A program made the translations under genes and the position numbers. The notes beneath the pieces were generated by a model. It was not told the origin of the DNA. It ran no database searches and saw only the letters and a program-made list of their open reading frames with translations. This document shows, piece after piece, positions 16,612 to 26,000 of a stretch of 64,000 bases of DNA. The DNA is from Microbacterium testaceum (lineage in GTDB: Bacteria; Actinomycetota; Actinomycetes; Actinomycetales; Microbacteriaceae): NCBI RefSeq assembly GCF_029761935.1, contig NZ_CP121699.1, positions 1,798,001 to 1,862,000 on the forward strand. The letters are read 5' to 3'. The first letter of the stretch is position 1. Each line of letters starts with the position of its first letter.

Positions 16612-17940
16612 ATGGCCACCAAAGGCGACCTGATCGAGGCGCAGAACTTCTCGCGCCGACGCCTCCTCACCGCGTTCGTCAGCGGCGCCCCGGGAGGAAA
16701 AGAGCTTCAGCCGAGTTCGCCCCTGCGGGCGGTCATCGCCGCGATCGCGCTCACGGTCATCGTGGTGCTCGTCGGCGTCTTCTACGGCCTCATCCGCCCC
16801 GGCCTGCCCACCGGCTGGGAGAACGGCAAGCTCGTCCTCGTCTCCGATACGGGCGCCCGCTTCGTCACGGTCGACGGCGTGCTCCACCCCGTGATCAACA
16901 CCGCCAGCGCCCGCCTGCTGCTTCCGGCGAACGAGTACGGCGTGATCTCGACCGACTCGTCCACCCTCGGCGGGACCCCCGTGGGCGACACCCTCGGCAT
17001 CACCGGGGCGCCCGACGAGCTGCCCCCGGTGTCGGGCCTCATCAACACCGGCTGGAGCGCCTGCGTGTCCGACGACGCCGGTCTCGATGTGCGCATCTCG
17101 TCCGCCGCGGGCCCGACCCCCGCCACCGACCGCGCCGTCGTCGTGTCGGTGGACGGCATCCTCCACGTCGTGCAGGGCGGCCGCAGCTTCGCCGTGTCGA
17201 GCGAGGTCGCCGACGCGGTGCTGCGCGCCGCCGGGATCTCTTCGCTGTCGCCCGTGACCGTCCCGGCATCCTGGCTCGACCTCTTCACCGCCGGCACGGC
17301 GCTCACCCCGATCACCCTGAAGAACTACGGCCAGCCCGTGGCGAACACGTCCCTGCGCGTCGGCCAGGTCATCCGTCAGGCGGGTGCCCCCGAAGACGAG
17401 CGCTTCCTCGTTCAGACGGGCGGAGTGCTCGAATCGCTCTCGCCCCTCGCGTGGCAGCTCTACCAGCTCGGCAGCGGCGAAGCGCTGAAGGGCAAGGTCA
17501 CCGAGGTGACGGCCGACGAGATCCGCGGGCTCGCCACAGCCAAGCAGGGTCTCGGCGACGAGTGGCCCCCCGTCGGCTTCGAAACCGTCGCCGCCGGCCA
17601 GCGCCCCTGTGCCGTGCTCACCGGCGGCGAGGGCCAGGCCACGACCACCCTCGCCACGCAACCGTCGTCCACGGCCGTCACCGCGGGCGTGCGCGTCGAC
17701 CCCAGTCACGGGGCACTCGTGCGAGCGGGAGGCCGCGGTGACGACAACACGAGCATCCTGACGCTGGTGGATGCCACGGGCACGGCCTTCCCGCTCCCGG
17801 GAGCGACCGACGACACCATCGCCCGCCTCGGCTACTCGACGAACGACGTCGGCTCGATCCCCGACGGGTGGACCGCGCTTCTGCGTACCGGTCCCTCACT
17901 CAGTGAGAGCGCCGCGCAGCAGACGCCGGAGACGAAGTGA
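16612..17940 (+). CDS. eccB: type VII secretion protein EccB
   Basis: A 442-residue core subunit with a cytoplasmic N-terminus (the typical ATKGDLIEAQNFSRRRLLTAF), one transmembrane helix near residues 40-62 and a large extracytoplasmic domain with repeats. Paired Cys residues (C147 region and the C-terminal CAV) may form the conserved disulfide. EccB links the inner-membrane complex to the periplasmic or wall side and stabilises it. The start is 3 bp after the eccD stop, and the stop overlaps the mycP start by 4 bp (GTGA), so eccD-eccB-mycP is a coupled unit. Length fits the family (about 450-500). Confidence 0.95.
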   Translation: MATKGDLIEAQNFSRRRLLTAFVSGAPGGKELQPSSPLRAVIAAIALTVIVVLVGVFYGLIRPGLPTGWENGKLVLVSDTGARFVTVDGVLHPVINTASARLLLPANEYGVISTDSSTLGGTPVGDTLGITGAPDELPPVSGLINTGWSACVSDDAGLDVRISSAAGPTPATDRAVVVSVDGILHVVQGGRSFAVSSEVADAVLRAAGISSLSPVTVPASWLDLFTAGTALTPITLKNYGQPVANTSLRVGQVIRQAGAPEDERFLVQTGGVLESLSPLAWQLYQLGSGEALKGKVTEVTADEIRGLATAKQGLGDEWPPVGFETVAAGQRPCAVLTGGEGQATTTLATQPSSTAVTAGVRVDPSHGALVRAGGRGDDNTSILTLVDATGTAFPLPGATDDTIARLGYSTNDVGSIPDGWTALLRTGPSLSESAAQQTPETK

Positions 17941-19265
17941 CCCTGCGCTCACGCGCCGCGCGAGTGGCCGCCGTCGCGGCTGCCGCGGGGATCCTGCTGA
18001 TCGGAATCCCCTCCCCCGCGTCCGCCGCCGGACCCTCGAAAACCGTCGTGGCGGCGACCACGCAGAGCCAGTGCACGGCCTCCACGCGGGTCCCCGAGAC
18101 CCCGGCGGCTCTCTCCTCGCTGCAGAGCTCGTCGGCCTGGCCGCTCACCCGGGGGGCGGGTGTCACCGTCGCCATCGTCGACTCGGGTGTCGCCGCGAAT
18201 CCCCACCTCGACGGGATCGTGCTCCCGGGCGTCAACCTCGTGCCCGACGGCACCGATGGGGCGGGCCGCACCGACAACTACGCGCACGGCACGGTGATCG
18301 CCGGCCAGATCGCAGCCCAGCTGATTTCCGGCTCCGGCGTAGAAGGCCTGGCCCCCGACGCGAAGATCCTGCCCGTTCGTGTCTACGCCGGTATCGAGAA
18401 GCAGCTCGTCGAGGCGGGCTTCGGACCGAACACCGAACGGTTGGCCGAGGGAATCCGGTACGCCGCCGACCAGGGCGCGCAAATCATCAACGTCTCGATC
18501 AGCACGAGCGAGAAGAACGCCACCCTCGCGGATGCCGTGGCCTACGCGCAGCAACGCGGCAGTCTGGTGGTCGCCAGCGCGGGCAACCGGTCGAACAACG
18601 ACTCCCCCGAGCAGGATGACAAGGACGGAGCGCGCTACCCGGCGGGCTTCTCCGGAGTCATCGGCGTCGCCGCGGTCGGGTCGGAGGGAGTCGTCACCAC
18701 GGCGAGCATCCACGGCCCCCACGTGAGCCTGTCCGCGCCCGGCCAGGCCATCGCCTCGTCGTGGCCGCTCGGAGGCGACTGCGTCGTCGGCGCTGACGAG
18801 CCGGCGACCAGTTGGGCGACGGCGTACGTCTCTGCGGCCGCGGCTCTCGTGGCATCCGCCCATCCCTCCGAAACCCCCGTGCAGTGGGCGTACCGGCTCG
18901 AAGCGACCGCCGTCCGCGCGCAGCCCGACATCCGCTCCAACATCTCGGGGTGGGGCGTCGTGCAGCCCTACGACGCGATTGTCTTGGTTCCGGGTACCGG
19001 CCTGCGCGGTCCGAAGAGCCCCTTCGTCGCCGCGAGCCCCTCCGCCTCGCCGAGCGCCACGCCGGAGCCCGTCGCCGTGGTCATCGGACCCGGACCGGAT
19101 GCCGCGGCCATCACGACCGCGACCGGGATCGGTGTCGCCGGGTTGATCGCCCTCGGCGCGATCGGGGCTCTGGCGATCTACGTCAGCCGTCGCCGCGAAG
19201 AGACAGCTCCCCGGCGCGCAGCACCCACGGGCCGTGGCCTCTACGGGCCAGAAGAGCAGGAGTAG
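17937..19265 (+). CDS. mycP: mycosin protease MycP
   Basis: A 442-residue membrane-anchored subtilisin-like protease that is an essential component of ESX secretion. It has a signal peptide ending near ASA-AG (residue 30), the N-terminal extension, a protease domain with D82 (VDSG), H117 (YAHGT), the oxyanion N217 (SAGN) and S292 (TSWATA), a Pro/Ser linker and a C-terminal transmembrane helix (about 390-412) with a basic cytoplasmic tail. The whole triad is intact, in contrast to the mycosin-like protein at 11831. The GTG start overlaps the eccB stop. It is the last gene of the rightward T7SS operon. Confidence 0.96.
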   Translation: MTLRSRAARVAAVAAAAGILLIGIPSPASAAGPSKTVVAATTQSQCTASTRVPETPAALSSLQSSSAWPLTRGAGVTVAIVDSGVAANPHLDGIVLPGVNLVPDGTDGAGRTDNYAHGTVIAGQIAAQLISGSGVEGLAPDAKILPVRVYAGIEKQLVEAGFGPNTERLAEGIRYAADQGAQIINVSISTSEKNATLADAVAYAQQRGSLVVASAGNRSNNDSPEQDDKDGARYPAGFSGVIGVAAVGSEGVVTTASIHGPHVSLSAPGQAIASSWPLGGDCVVGADEPATSWATAYVSAAAALVASAHPSETPVQWAYRLEATAVRAQPDIRSNISGWGVVQPYDAIVLVPGTGLRGPKSPFVAASPSASPSATPEPVAVVIGPGPDAAAITTATGIGVAGLIALGAIGALAIYVSRRREETAPRRAAPTGRGLYGPEEQE

Positions 19266-19287
19266 CCGGCGCCCGCGCCGCGCCGGC
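19265..19287. terminator. hairpin between convergent mycP and FHA gene
   Basis: GCCGGCGC (19265) pairs with GCGCCGGC (19280) around a 7-base loop immediately after the mycP stop. It could serve both convergent transcripts. Confidence 0.5.
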
Positions 19288-19375
19288 AGCCCGTCAGCGT
19301 GGAGATCCGGCGCCGGTCGTCAGCGCGAACAGCGGAGCGGTACTGCGAATTGCGACACCGTCGCGGACCCAGCGC

Positions 19376-20788
19376 TCAGGCCACCGATGCCGGCCGCAGC
19401 TCGATGTTCGCGTCACCGAGGCGGAAGCGCGAGGTCGCGATCGCGGTCGCCCCGCCGCCGACCCGTTCGGTGCGCCCGTCGTCGTGGATGAGTGTCACGC
19501 CGTTCGTCGAGTCGAGGTCGGTGATGCTCCAGCCGGTGACGGTCCACTCGAGGCGTGCATGCTGCTTCGACATGGTGCGCGTGTCGTCGGCGACCGCGAT
19601 GTACTGCACCGCGTCTTCTCCGCTGCCGGGCTTCCGTCCGAGGATCACGGTGCGGCTGGTCAACGCGACCTGGTTGCCGTCGGGAAGGGCCAGGGTCCAT
19701 TCCCCGCGTCGCCGCGAGCGCGGGCGCGCCGTCTGCGTCAACTCGTCGATGGGGGCAGCGGGGGCGGAGTCACCGTCTGTTCGGGGAGCGGCCGTGGCAT
19801 CCGTCGTCTCGCCCACCCGATCGATGCCGGTGTCGTCGACGGCGGGGGTCGTATTCGGAGCCGAGGAAGTCCGCTGTCCGGCGTCGACCGGCGGCACGGC
19901 GGAGGCGGCCGCGGGGGACGGCGGAGCCGTCACCGTCGAACCGGGAGCCGCGTCCGGCTCGGGAGCAGGGGTCTCCGCCGGTGCGCCCGTCGCCACCTCC
20001 GCCGACGCGCTCACGGGCGCCGAGGCCCGCGAGGCGGCGGGAGGAACCACCCCCGCAGCGCCGGTGTCGAGGGCCGCGGCTGCGATCGGCATCGCGGGGG
20101 CGCGCGTCAGCGGCGGCTCGCCGCCCGGAGCAGCCGCGGGCACCTGAGGCCCCGCGGGGATGGCACCCGACTCCGCGGCGTCCACGGCGGCCGCCTCCGC
20201 AGCGGCACGCCGCGACGGGTGAAGGGACGTGTGCTCGACGTCGTCATCGATGTCGACCGGACCGGGTAGCACCGGCACCGCGACGGGCTCAGCCGCGACG
20301 GCGGTCGAACGTCGCCGTCCCGCGGTCGCGACCTCGGCCGCGCTCGTACCGGGGATGGTGGTGATCGGGCCGGATGCCGTCTCGCTCAGAACGATCGGGC
20401 TCTCGTCGGCGACGTCGCCGGCAGGCGCGGCATCCGTTCGCGGGCGTGCCGAGAGGATCGTCGCCCACACGGGCGGGAAGATCACCGCGAGAGCGGTCGT
20501 GCCGGCGCCGCGCCCCGCGGTCTGGCCGAGGCGGTGAGCGGCGGTGGCCTTGAGCACGAGACCGTAGATGTTGACGCCGGGAACCACGAGCAGGACGGCG
20601 CGGACCGGGTCCAGCCGCCCCAAGCGGAACAGCTCGGCCTCGTTGACCAGCGGGATCCAGGCGCGCCAGGGTTCTCCCCCGTGCGTGGCGAAGACACGCG
20701 ACAACCCGATGGCGTACCAGACGTGCAGCGCGATCACCGGCACGAGGATCGCACCCGCGATCGCCGCGATCAGGCTCAGAACAAGCAT
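19376..20788 (-). CDS. membrane protein with C-terminal FHA domain
   Basis: A 470-residue protein. The N-terminal 115 residues form a membrane domain with about three helices and the RAWIPLVNEAELFRLGR / VPGVNIYGLVLKATAAHRLG pattern of DUF5684-like small membrane proteins. A very long Ala/Pro/Thr-rich disordered linker (about 125-365) joins it to a C-terminal FHA domain with ILGRKPG, a SKQHARLEW stretch and DLDSTNGVTLI. The ATG at 20788 has GGGGGA upstream; the frame continues further without support. It converges on mycP. Because it lies next to the T7SS and shares the FHA type with the gene at 8031, it may act in the same phospho-dependent network, but this is inference. Confidence 0.85.
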   Translation of the reverse strand: MLVLSLIAAIAGAILVPVIALHVWYAIGLSRVFATHGGEPWRAWIPLVNEAELFRLGRLDPVRAVLLVVPGVNIYGLVLKATAAHRLGQTAGRGAGTTALAVIFPPVWATILSARPRTDAAPAGDVADESPIVLSETASGPITTIPGTSAAEVATAGRRRSTAVAAEPVAVPVLPGPVDIDDDVEHTSLHPSRRAAAEAAAVDAAESGAIPAGPQVPAAAPGGEPPLTRAPAMPIAAAALDTGAAGVVPPAASRASAPVSASAEVATGAPAETPAPEPDAAPGSTVTAPPSPAAASAVPPVDAGQRTSSAPNTTPAVDDTGIDRVGETTDATAAPRTDGDSAPAAPIDELTQTARPRSRRRGEWTLALPDGNQVALTSRTVILGRKPGSGEDAVQYIAVADDTRTMSKQHARLEWTVTGWSITDLDSTNGVTLIHDDGRTERVGGGATAIATSRFRLGDANIELRPASVA

Positions 20789-20840
20789 GCGTCCCCCGTC
20801 AGCAGTCTGCTTCGACGCTACCGTGCGGCGCGGTGTGCCG

Positions 20841-21035
20841 TCAGCCGATTTCACGCGTCAGTGCGGTCGGGGGAACGACCGCGGCCGCGTCGACGTCGAC
20901 GCGTCGCACGGAACACCCGGCACACAGCACGTACCGCACGCGCCCGTCGCTGGTGAGGTGGATCGACTCCGTGACCCACGCGTGTTCGTGGACGGATGCC
21001 GAGGGGGCCAGGGGGATCGTGTGCGGGGCGGTCAT
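20841..21035 (-). CDS. small Cys-containing protein, function unknown
   Basis: A 64-residue protein read from the ATG at 21035. It has HEHAWVTESIHLTSDGRVRY followed by a single C-x-x-C (CAGC), reminiscent of a small metal-binding ribbon in which the His residues could be further ligands. The next start on the opposite strand is only 25 bp away, so the two genes share a very short divergent promoter. No family is recognised. Codon bias supports it as a gene. Confidence 0.6.
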   Translation of the reverse strand: MTAPHTIPLAPSASVHEHAWVTESIHLTSDGRVRYVLCAGCSVRRVDVDAAAVVPPTALTREIG

Positions 21036-21060
21036 GGATCCAGCGTGATGTAATGCCGTT

Positions 21061-21582
21061 ATGCATCTCAACCCTTACGGGGAGTACGCCGTCCTGCTCG
21101 CGGCATCGCTGGCGAACGACTGGCCCGCCGACCGCGCGGGCATCGAAGCGCGCACGATCGAGATGGGGATGACGATGACCTTCCCCGCGGCATCCGACGA
21201 TCATCCGCGCACCCGCGCCGTCATCGACGAGTGGCTCCGCGTGGTCGACGAGACCGACCCCGACGCCCGCGCGGCTCTCCTCAACGCGCAGATGGCGGCC
21301 GTGACGGCATACCCCCGCCTCACCGACCACGACGGGGAGGGGTGGCACCTGCATTACCGCGACAGCGACGAGGCGCTCCCCCGCGTGCTCGCCGCCGTCA
21401 TTTCGGTGGGCACCTCTCTGCACCTCGTCACGCGCGGGATGACCCGGCTCGGCCGATGCGCCGCTGAACCGTGCACGAACGTCGTCGTCGACGTCACGCG
21501 CAACGGCCGGCAGCGGTACTGCTCGGTGCGCTGCGCCAACCGCGCCGCCGTGCGCCGCCATCGAGCGCGCGAGGCGTCCTAG
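21061..21582 (+). CDS. CGNR zinc-finger (ABATE domain) protein, putative regulator
   Basis: A 173-residue protein. The N-terminal domain (about 1-115) is of the ABATE type, opening HLNPYGEYAVLLAASLANDWP. The C-terminal zinc finger has CAAEPC and, 18 residues on, YCSVRCANRAAVRRHR; the usual CGNR reads CANR here. Such proteins are thought to be stress-related transcription regulators. The ATG has no Shine-Dalgarno sequence, and a TGTAATG element ends only a few bases upstream, so the mRNA may be leaderless. Divergent from the small gene at 20841. Confidence 0.88.
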   Translation: MHLNPYGEYAVLLAASLANDWPADRAGIEARTIEMGMTMTFPAASDDHPRTRAVIDEWLRVVDETDPDARAALLNAQMAAVTAYPRLTDHDGEGWHLHYRDSDEALPRVLAAVISVGTSLHLVTRGMTRLGRCAAEPCTNVVVDVTRNGRQRYCSVRCANRAAVRRHRAREAS

Positions 21583-21667
21583 CAAACGACGGCCGAGGCA
21601 CCGCGGGGATGGCGGAACATCCGCCCTCACACGTACGTTGCTGTCGTTACCGACGACAGGAGACCCC

Positions 21668-22006
21668 ATGGCCGACGAACTGACCGTGACCCGCAACGAC
21701 GACGCCCGCCGCTACGAGATCCACGTGGGCGACGAGCTCGGCGGCTTCCTCGAGTTCCGCGCGATCGACGACGACCGCACCGTGCTCCCCCACACCGAGA
21801 TCGACCCCTCCTACAAGGGGCGCGGGCTCGGCTCCGCTCTTGCGAGCGAGGCGCTCTCCGACCTGGCTCGTCGTGGCGGCAGCGTCATTCCCTCCTGCCC
21901 CTTCGTCGCGCACTACCTGCGCGAGCACGATGTGCCCGGCCTTGTCGTGGAGTGGCCGAACGACAACGACGCCGCCGACTCGGCGGGCCCCGGCGAACCC
22001 TCGTGA
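21668..22006 (+). CDS. GNAT family N-acetyltransferase (YjdJ-like)
   Basis: A 112-residue short GCN5-related acetyltransferase of the YjdJ/COG2388 type. The acetyl-CoA loop appears as YKGRGLGSALASEAL (residues 54-68), after the TEIDPSY strand, and VIPSCPFVAHYLREH follows. The ATG has ACAGGAGA upstream. Its stop overlaps the pirin start (GTGA), so both are co-translated. The substrate is unknown. Confidence 0.93.
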   Translation: MADELTVTRNDDARRYEIHVGDELGGFLEFRAIDDDRTVLPHTEIDPSYKGRGLGSALASEALSDLARRGGSVIPSCPFVAHYLREHDVPGLVVEWPNDNDAADSAGPGEPS

Positions 22007-23025
22007 CGCGACTCGACGTCGAGCCTCCCGAGGCGGAGGGTCCGGTCGCGTGCGACGGTCCGCGCGCGCTCATCGTGGCAGCGCGCGAGGTGCCGTTGGG
22101 AGGCGTCCGCGGAATGGAGGTCCACCGCACCCTCCCTCACCGTGCCCTGCCGATGGTCGGCGCGTGGTGCTTCCTCGACCGCTTCGGCCCACAGGACACG
22201 CTCATGCGCGTCGAACCGCACCCGCACATCGGGCTGCAGACGGTGACGTGGCCGATCATCGGTGAGGTCAGACACCGGGATGCCGTGGGCAGCGACGTCA
22301 TCGTGCGTCCCGGCGCCCTGAACCTCATGACGAGTGGCGCGGGCATCGCGCACTCCGAGTACTCGGTCGGTGAGGGGCCCATCCCCCTCGACGCCCTGCA
22401 GCTCTGGGTGGCGCTGCCCGAGACCCGGCGGCACGGAGCTCCGGCCTTCGAGCGCCACGAGGACCTCCCCGTCCTCGATCTGGGCCACGGGGCCGACGCG
22501 ATCGTGGTGATGGGCGAGCTCGACGGAGTCGCCTCGCCCGCGACCGTCCACACGCCCATCGTCGGGGCCGAGCTGCGCCTGCCGCCGGGTGTCGCCGTGC
22601 GCATCCCCCTGCACCCCGACTGGGAGTACGCGGTCTCCGGCATGACGGGTACCGCCGAGGCGGTGACGGGGATGGATGCCACCGATGCCGACGCCGCGCG
22701 ACGCCCGGGTTCCACGCCCGAAGCCGGGCCCACGGCATCCCTGGACCCTTCGCGGCTGGTCTATCTCGGCAAGGGGCGCGACCACCTGGAGCTGCGGAGT
22801 GCAGAGGGCGCCCGCGTGTTCTTGCTGGGCGGGGAGCCGTTCGAGGCCGACATCGTCATGTGGTGGAACTTCGTGGGGCGGTCTCACGACGAGATCGTCG
22901 AGGCACGCGAGGCGTGGGAAGCCCAGGCGCCGCGCTTCGGGGCCGTGATCGACCACGGCCCCGAGCGGATTCCCGCTCCTCCCCTACCGGCGGTGCGGCT
23001 CACGCCGCGGAAGCGGCGGGGCTGA
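22003..23025 (+). CDS. pirin family protein
   Basis: A 340-residue bicupin. The N-terminal cupin has the metal ligands HPHIGLQTVTW and the later GAGIAHSEYS typical of pirins; the C-terminal cupin (about 190-320) is intact. Bacterial pirins can act as quercetin dioxygenase-like enzymes or interact with metabolic enzymes; the role here is unknown. A Pro/Ala-rich insertion near residues 228-245 separates two beta strands of the second cupin. It begins with GTG overlapping the GNAT stop. Confidence 0.93.
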   Translation: MTRLDVEPPEAEGPVACDGPRALIVAAREVPLGGVRGMEVHRTLPHRALPMVGAWCFLDRFGPQDTLMRVEPHPHIGLQTVTWPIIGEVRHRDAVGSDVIVRPGALNLMTSGAGIAHSEYSVGEGPIPLDALQLWVALPETRRHGAPAFERHEDLPVLDLGHGADAIVVMGELDGVASPATVHTPIVGAELRLPPGVAVRIPLHPDWEYAVSGMTGTAEAVTGMDATDADAARRPGSTPEAGPTASLDPSRLVYLGKGRDHLELRSAEGARVFLLGGEPFEADIVMWWNFVGRSHDEIVEAREAWEAQAPRFGAVIDHGPERIPAPPLPAVRLTPRKRRG

Positions 23026-23035
23026 CAAGACCACT

Positions 23036-23067
23036 CGCGGCGCCCGGGCCGAAGCCCGAGCGCCGCG
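23036..23067. terminator. bidirectional hairpin between pirin and subtilase genes
   Basis: CGCGGCGC-CCGGGC pairs with GCCCG-a-GCGCCGCG around a CGAA loop, just beyond the pirin stop and 15 bp beyond the convergent protease stop. The stem is strong and has one bulge. Confidence 0.6.
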
Positions 23068-23082
23068 ATGGTTCGGCGACGA

Positions 23083-26000
23083 CTAACGCAACACGATGAA
23101 CGCGCTGCTGGCGCGCGAGGCCTCCACCGTCGCGCTGCCGCCGTAGACGGCCTTGACCAGCTTCACGCCGCGCGTCTGCGGGTCGAGGACGATGGTGGCC
23201 TTCCCGTCCTGCAGGGTGGCGACGTACTCCTTGCCCGCCACCGTGACGGTCACGTCTCCCTGGGGCGCGGGTCCGCTCAGCGGCCGCACCTTGACGGTGA
23301 GCGTGTACGCGTCACCGGTGCGACCGACCCACGGGTCGACGCTCACCGTCGTGAACGAGCCCACGACGACCGGCACGCCGGCGCTGTCGGCGGTGCCCGT
23401 CAGACCGTTGGCGGGTGCCGTCGCCGTCACGCGCACGCTGAGCACCCGGCCGAGGTCGGCGCGCTGCACACGATACGTCGCCGAGGTGGCGCCGTTCACG
23501 GGCTCACCGTCCCGCAGCCACTGGTACGCGGTGGTCACATCGGCCGGGTTCCACGTGCCGGGAGTCGCGGTCAGGGTGCGACCGAGCTTGGCCGTGCCCG
23601 ACACCGTCGGAGCCTCGACCACGGCCGGAGCAGCCTCGCCCGAGTCGACGGTCAGCACCGTCTGCACGTCCGAGTCGCCGTACCGCACGACACCGAGGTA
23701 ACGCGTCTGGGGCGCGAGCCCCTGCCACGACAGGTCGTACGAGACGGCGGCGCCCTGCTGCACGGGGATCGGGTTCGGCGTCGCCGTCAGCTGCCCCTCG
23801 CCGCCGGGGGTGACGTTCGCGTAGGTCATGTCCCACGTGAACGGTCCGGTCGAGGAGTAGAGGTTCGCCTCGATCAGGTACGTGCCGGCGGTGGGGTTCG
23901 TCAGTGTCACCCGCTCGTCGGCCGAGGCCGTCGCGGAGGTGAACCGCTCGTAGTACCGCAGGTCGTCGGGGCTGACCACGCGCGATACGAACAAGTCGAG
24001 GTCGCTGCCGGTGTCGTCCGACGAGTCCAGGTCGAAGCGCGAGAGGGTCGTCCCCTCGGGCACCTGGACGGTCCACCGCACGTATCCGTCGGCGTCGCCC
24101 GAGTCCTGGTTACCGCTGTGACCGGCGACCGGGTTGTCCGGATCGGCCAGCAGCGTCTGGGCCGCGAGACCCGACACGCTCAGCGGCAGCTCGCCGCCCA
24201 CGCCCGGAAGGATCTCGACCGACGTCGATCCCGACAGACCGGTGCCCGAGACCTCGGCCGGAGCCTCGGCGGTGGCCGGACGGATCGCGATCGGCGAGCG
24301 CACCTGCGTACCGTCGCCGGTCCAGGTGAGGAACCCGCTCGTCCACTGCTCCGCAGCCGCGTCCGTCCGCGAGAAGGTCACGGTGAACGTCTTCTGCTCG
24401 CCCGCCGCGGCGAACTCGAGCGTGGCCGGCTCGACCGTGGCATCCACTCCGGGGACGTCGATGGATGCCGAGAACGATCCGGCCCTCGTCGAGGTGACCG
24501 TGCGCGTGATGGTCTGCGGCTTCGCGAGCGAGCCGATCGAGATCGACGCGAGGTTCAGATCGCTGCCGTCGATCGGGGCGACGCCGAAGTCCTCGAGGCC
24601 CTTGCCCTGGAGGAACGCCGCCCAGTCCGCCGGACCGTTCAGGTACAGCAGACCCGGATCGAAGTACTTCGTCGGATCGACGTGGCCCGCGCCCTGCGCG
24701 AACGGGTCCTGAGCCGGAGCGCCCTCGACGTCGACGGTGTCGTACGCGGTGGTCATCATCGCGGACTTCACCTCGGCAGGAGTGGCCAGCGGGCGCTCGC
24801 CCAGGTAGAGGGCCCCGAGTCCCGCCACGTGCGGCGACGACATCGACGTGCCCGAGAGGAACTCGAACGTCGGGGTGGCGCCGGGCGCGTTGGCCGCCGC
24901 CGCGAGGATCGCGACACCCGGAGCCGAGACGTCGGGCTTCAGGATGTCGCTGCCGTCGGCGAGCATCGGTCCGCGGCTCGAGAAGCCCGCGACCTGGGGA
25001 GTCGGCGTCGTCTCGCCCGTGACGTTCTCGCCGACGAGGGTCGCGGTGGCGTCCGCCGTGCCGCGCACGTAGGCGAGCAGCGCGTCGCGGTAGCGCGCGT
25101 CGATGTGCACGGTGGGCACGGAGTGGAAGTCGTTGTCGACCGAGGCCGGCGTGACGTTGACGAGGATCATGCCCACGCCACCGGCATCCTTCACCGCCTG
25201 CGACTTCTCGATGCGCGCGTTCTGACCGCGATCGCACACGACGATCTTGCCGGCAGCCTTCGCGGGATCGAGCGACCCGATCAGGCACAGCGCGGCGTTC
25301 GCGGGATCGGCTCCGGATGCCGCGATGTCGCCGGCGTAGACGACGGGTGCCGTCACGTCCTGACCCTCGCGCACCGACACCGATGCCCCCGCGGCCTGGA
25401 ACCCGTCGGCCAGCTTCACGGTTCCCTCGTAGGTCGGGATCGTGGATGCCGCGACGGTGGTGTACCAGGGCGAGGCGTGGTCGGCGGTCGAAGCGCCGGG
25501 GCCGGAGTTGCCGGCCGAGACCGAGACGAAGACGCCGGCTGCGGCGGCGTTGAAGAACGCCTGGTCCTCGAGGGAGAGCGTGGTGGTGGCCGCGCCTCCG
25601 CCGATCGAGTAGTTGATGACGTCGACGCCGTCGGACACCGCGGCGTTGATCGCGCCGAGCAGGTCGCTCAGAGCGCAGACGTCGTCGGTGGTGACGAGCG
25701 GGTCGGGACCCGCCCAGCACGCCTTGTAGGCGGCGACCTTGGCCGCCGGGGCGACGCCCGAGATCGCACCGAAATCGATGCCCTCGACGCTCGCGTCGAC
25801 TCCGTTGTTGCCCGCCGCGGTGCTGGCGGTGTGGGAGCCGTGCGCGTCGCCGTCGCGGGGCGAGCGGTAGTCCGCCTCGAAGGTGAAGCCCGTGGCGGCG
25901 GCACCCTGGTCGAAGTACCGGGCGCCGACGAGCTTGGTCGAGTAGTCCGACAGCGACCACCCGTTGCCCTCGGCCACGCGCGGGGAGCGGAAGTCGGTGC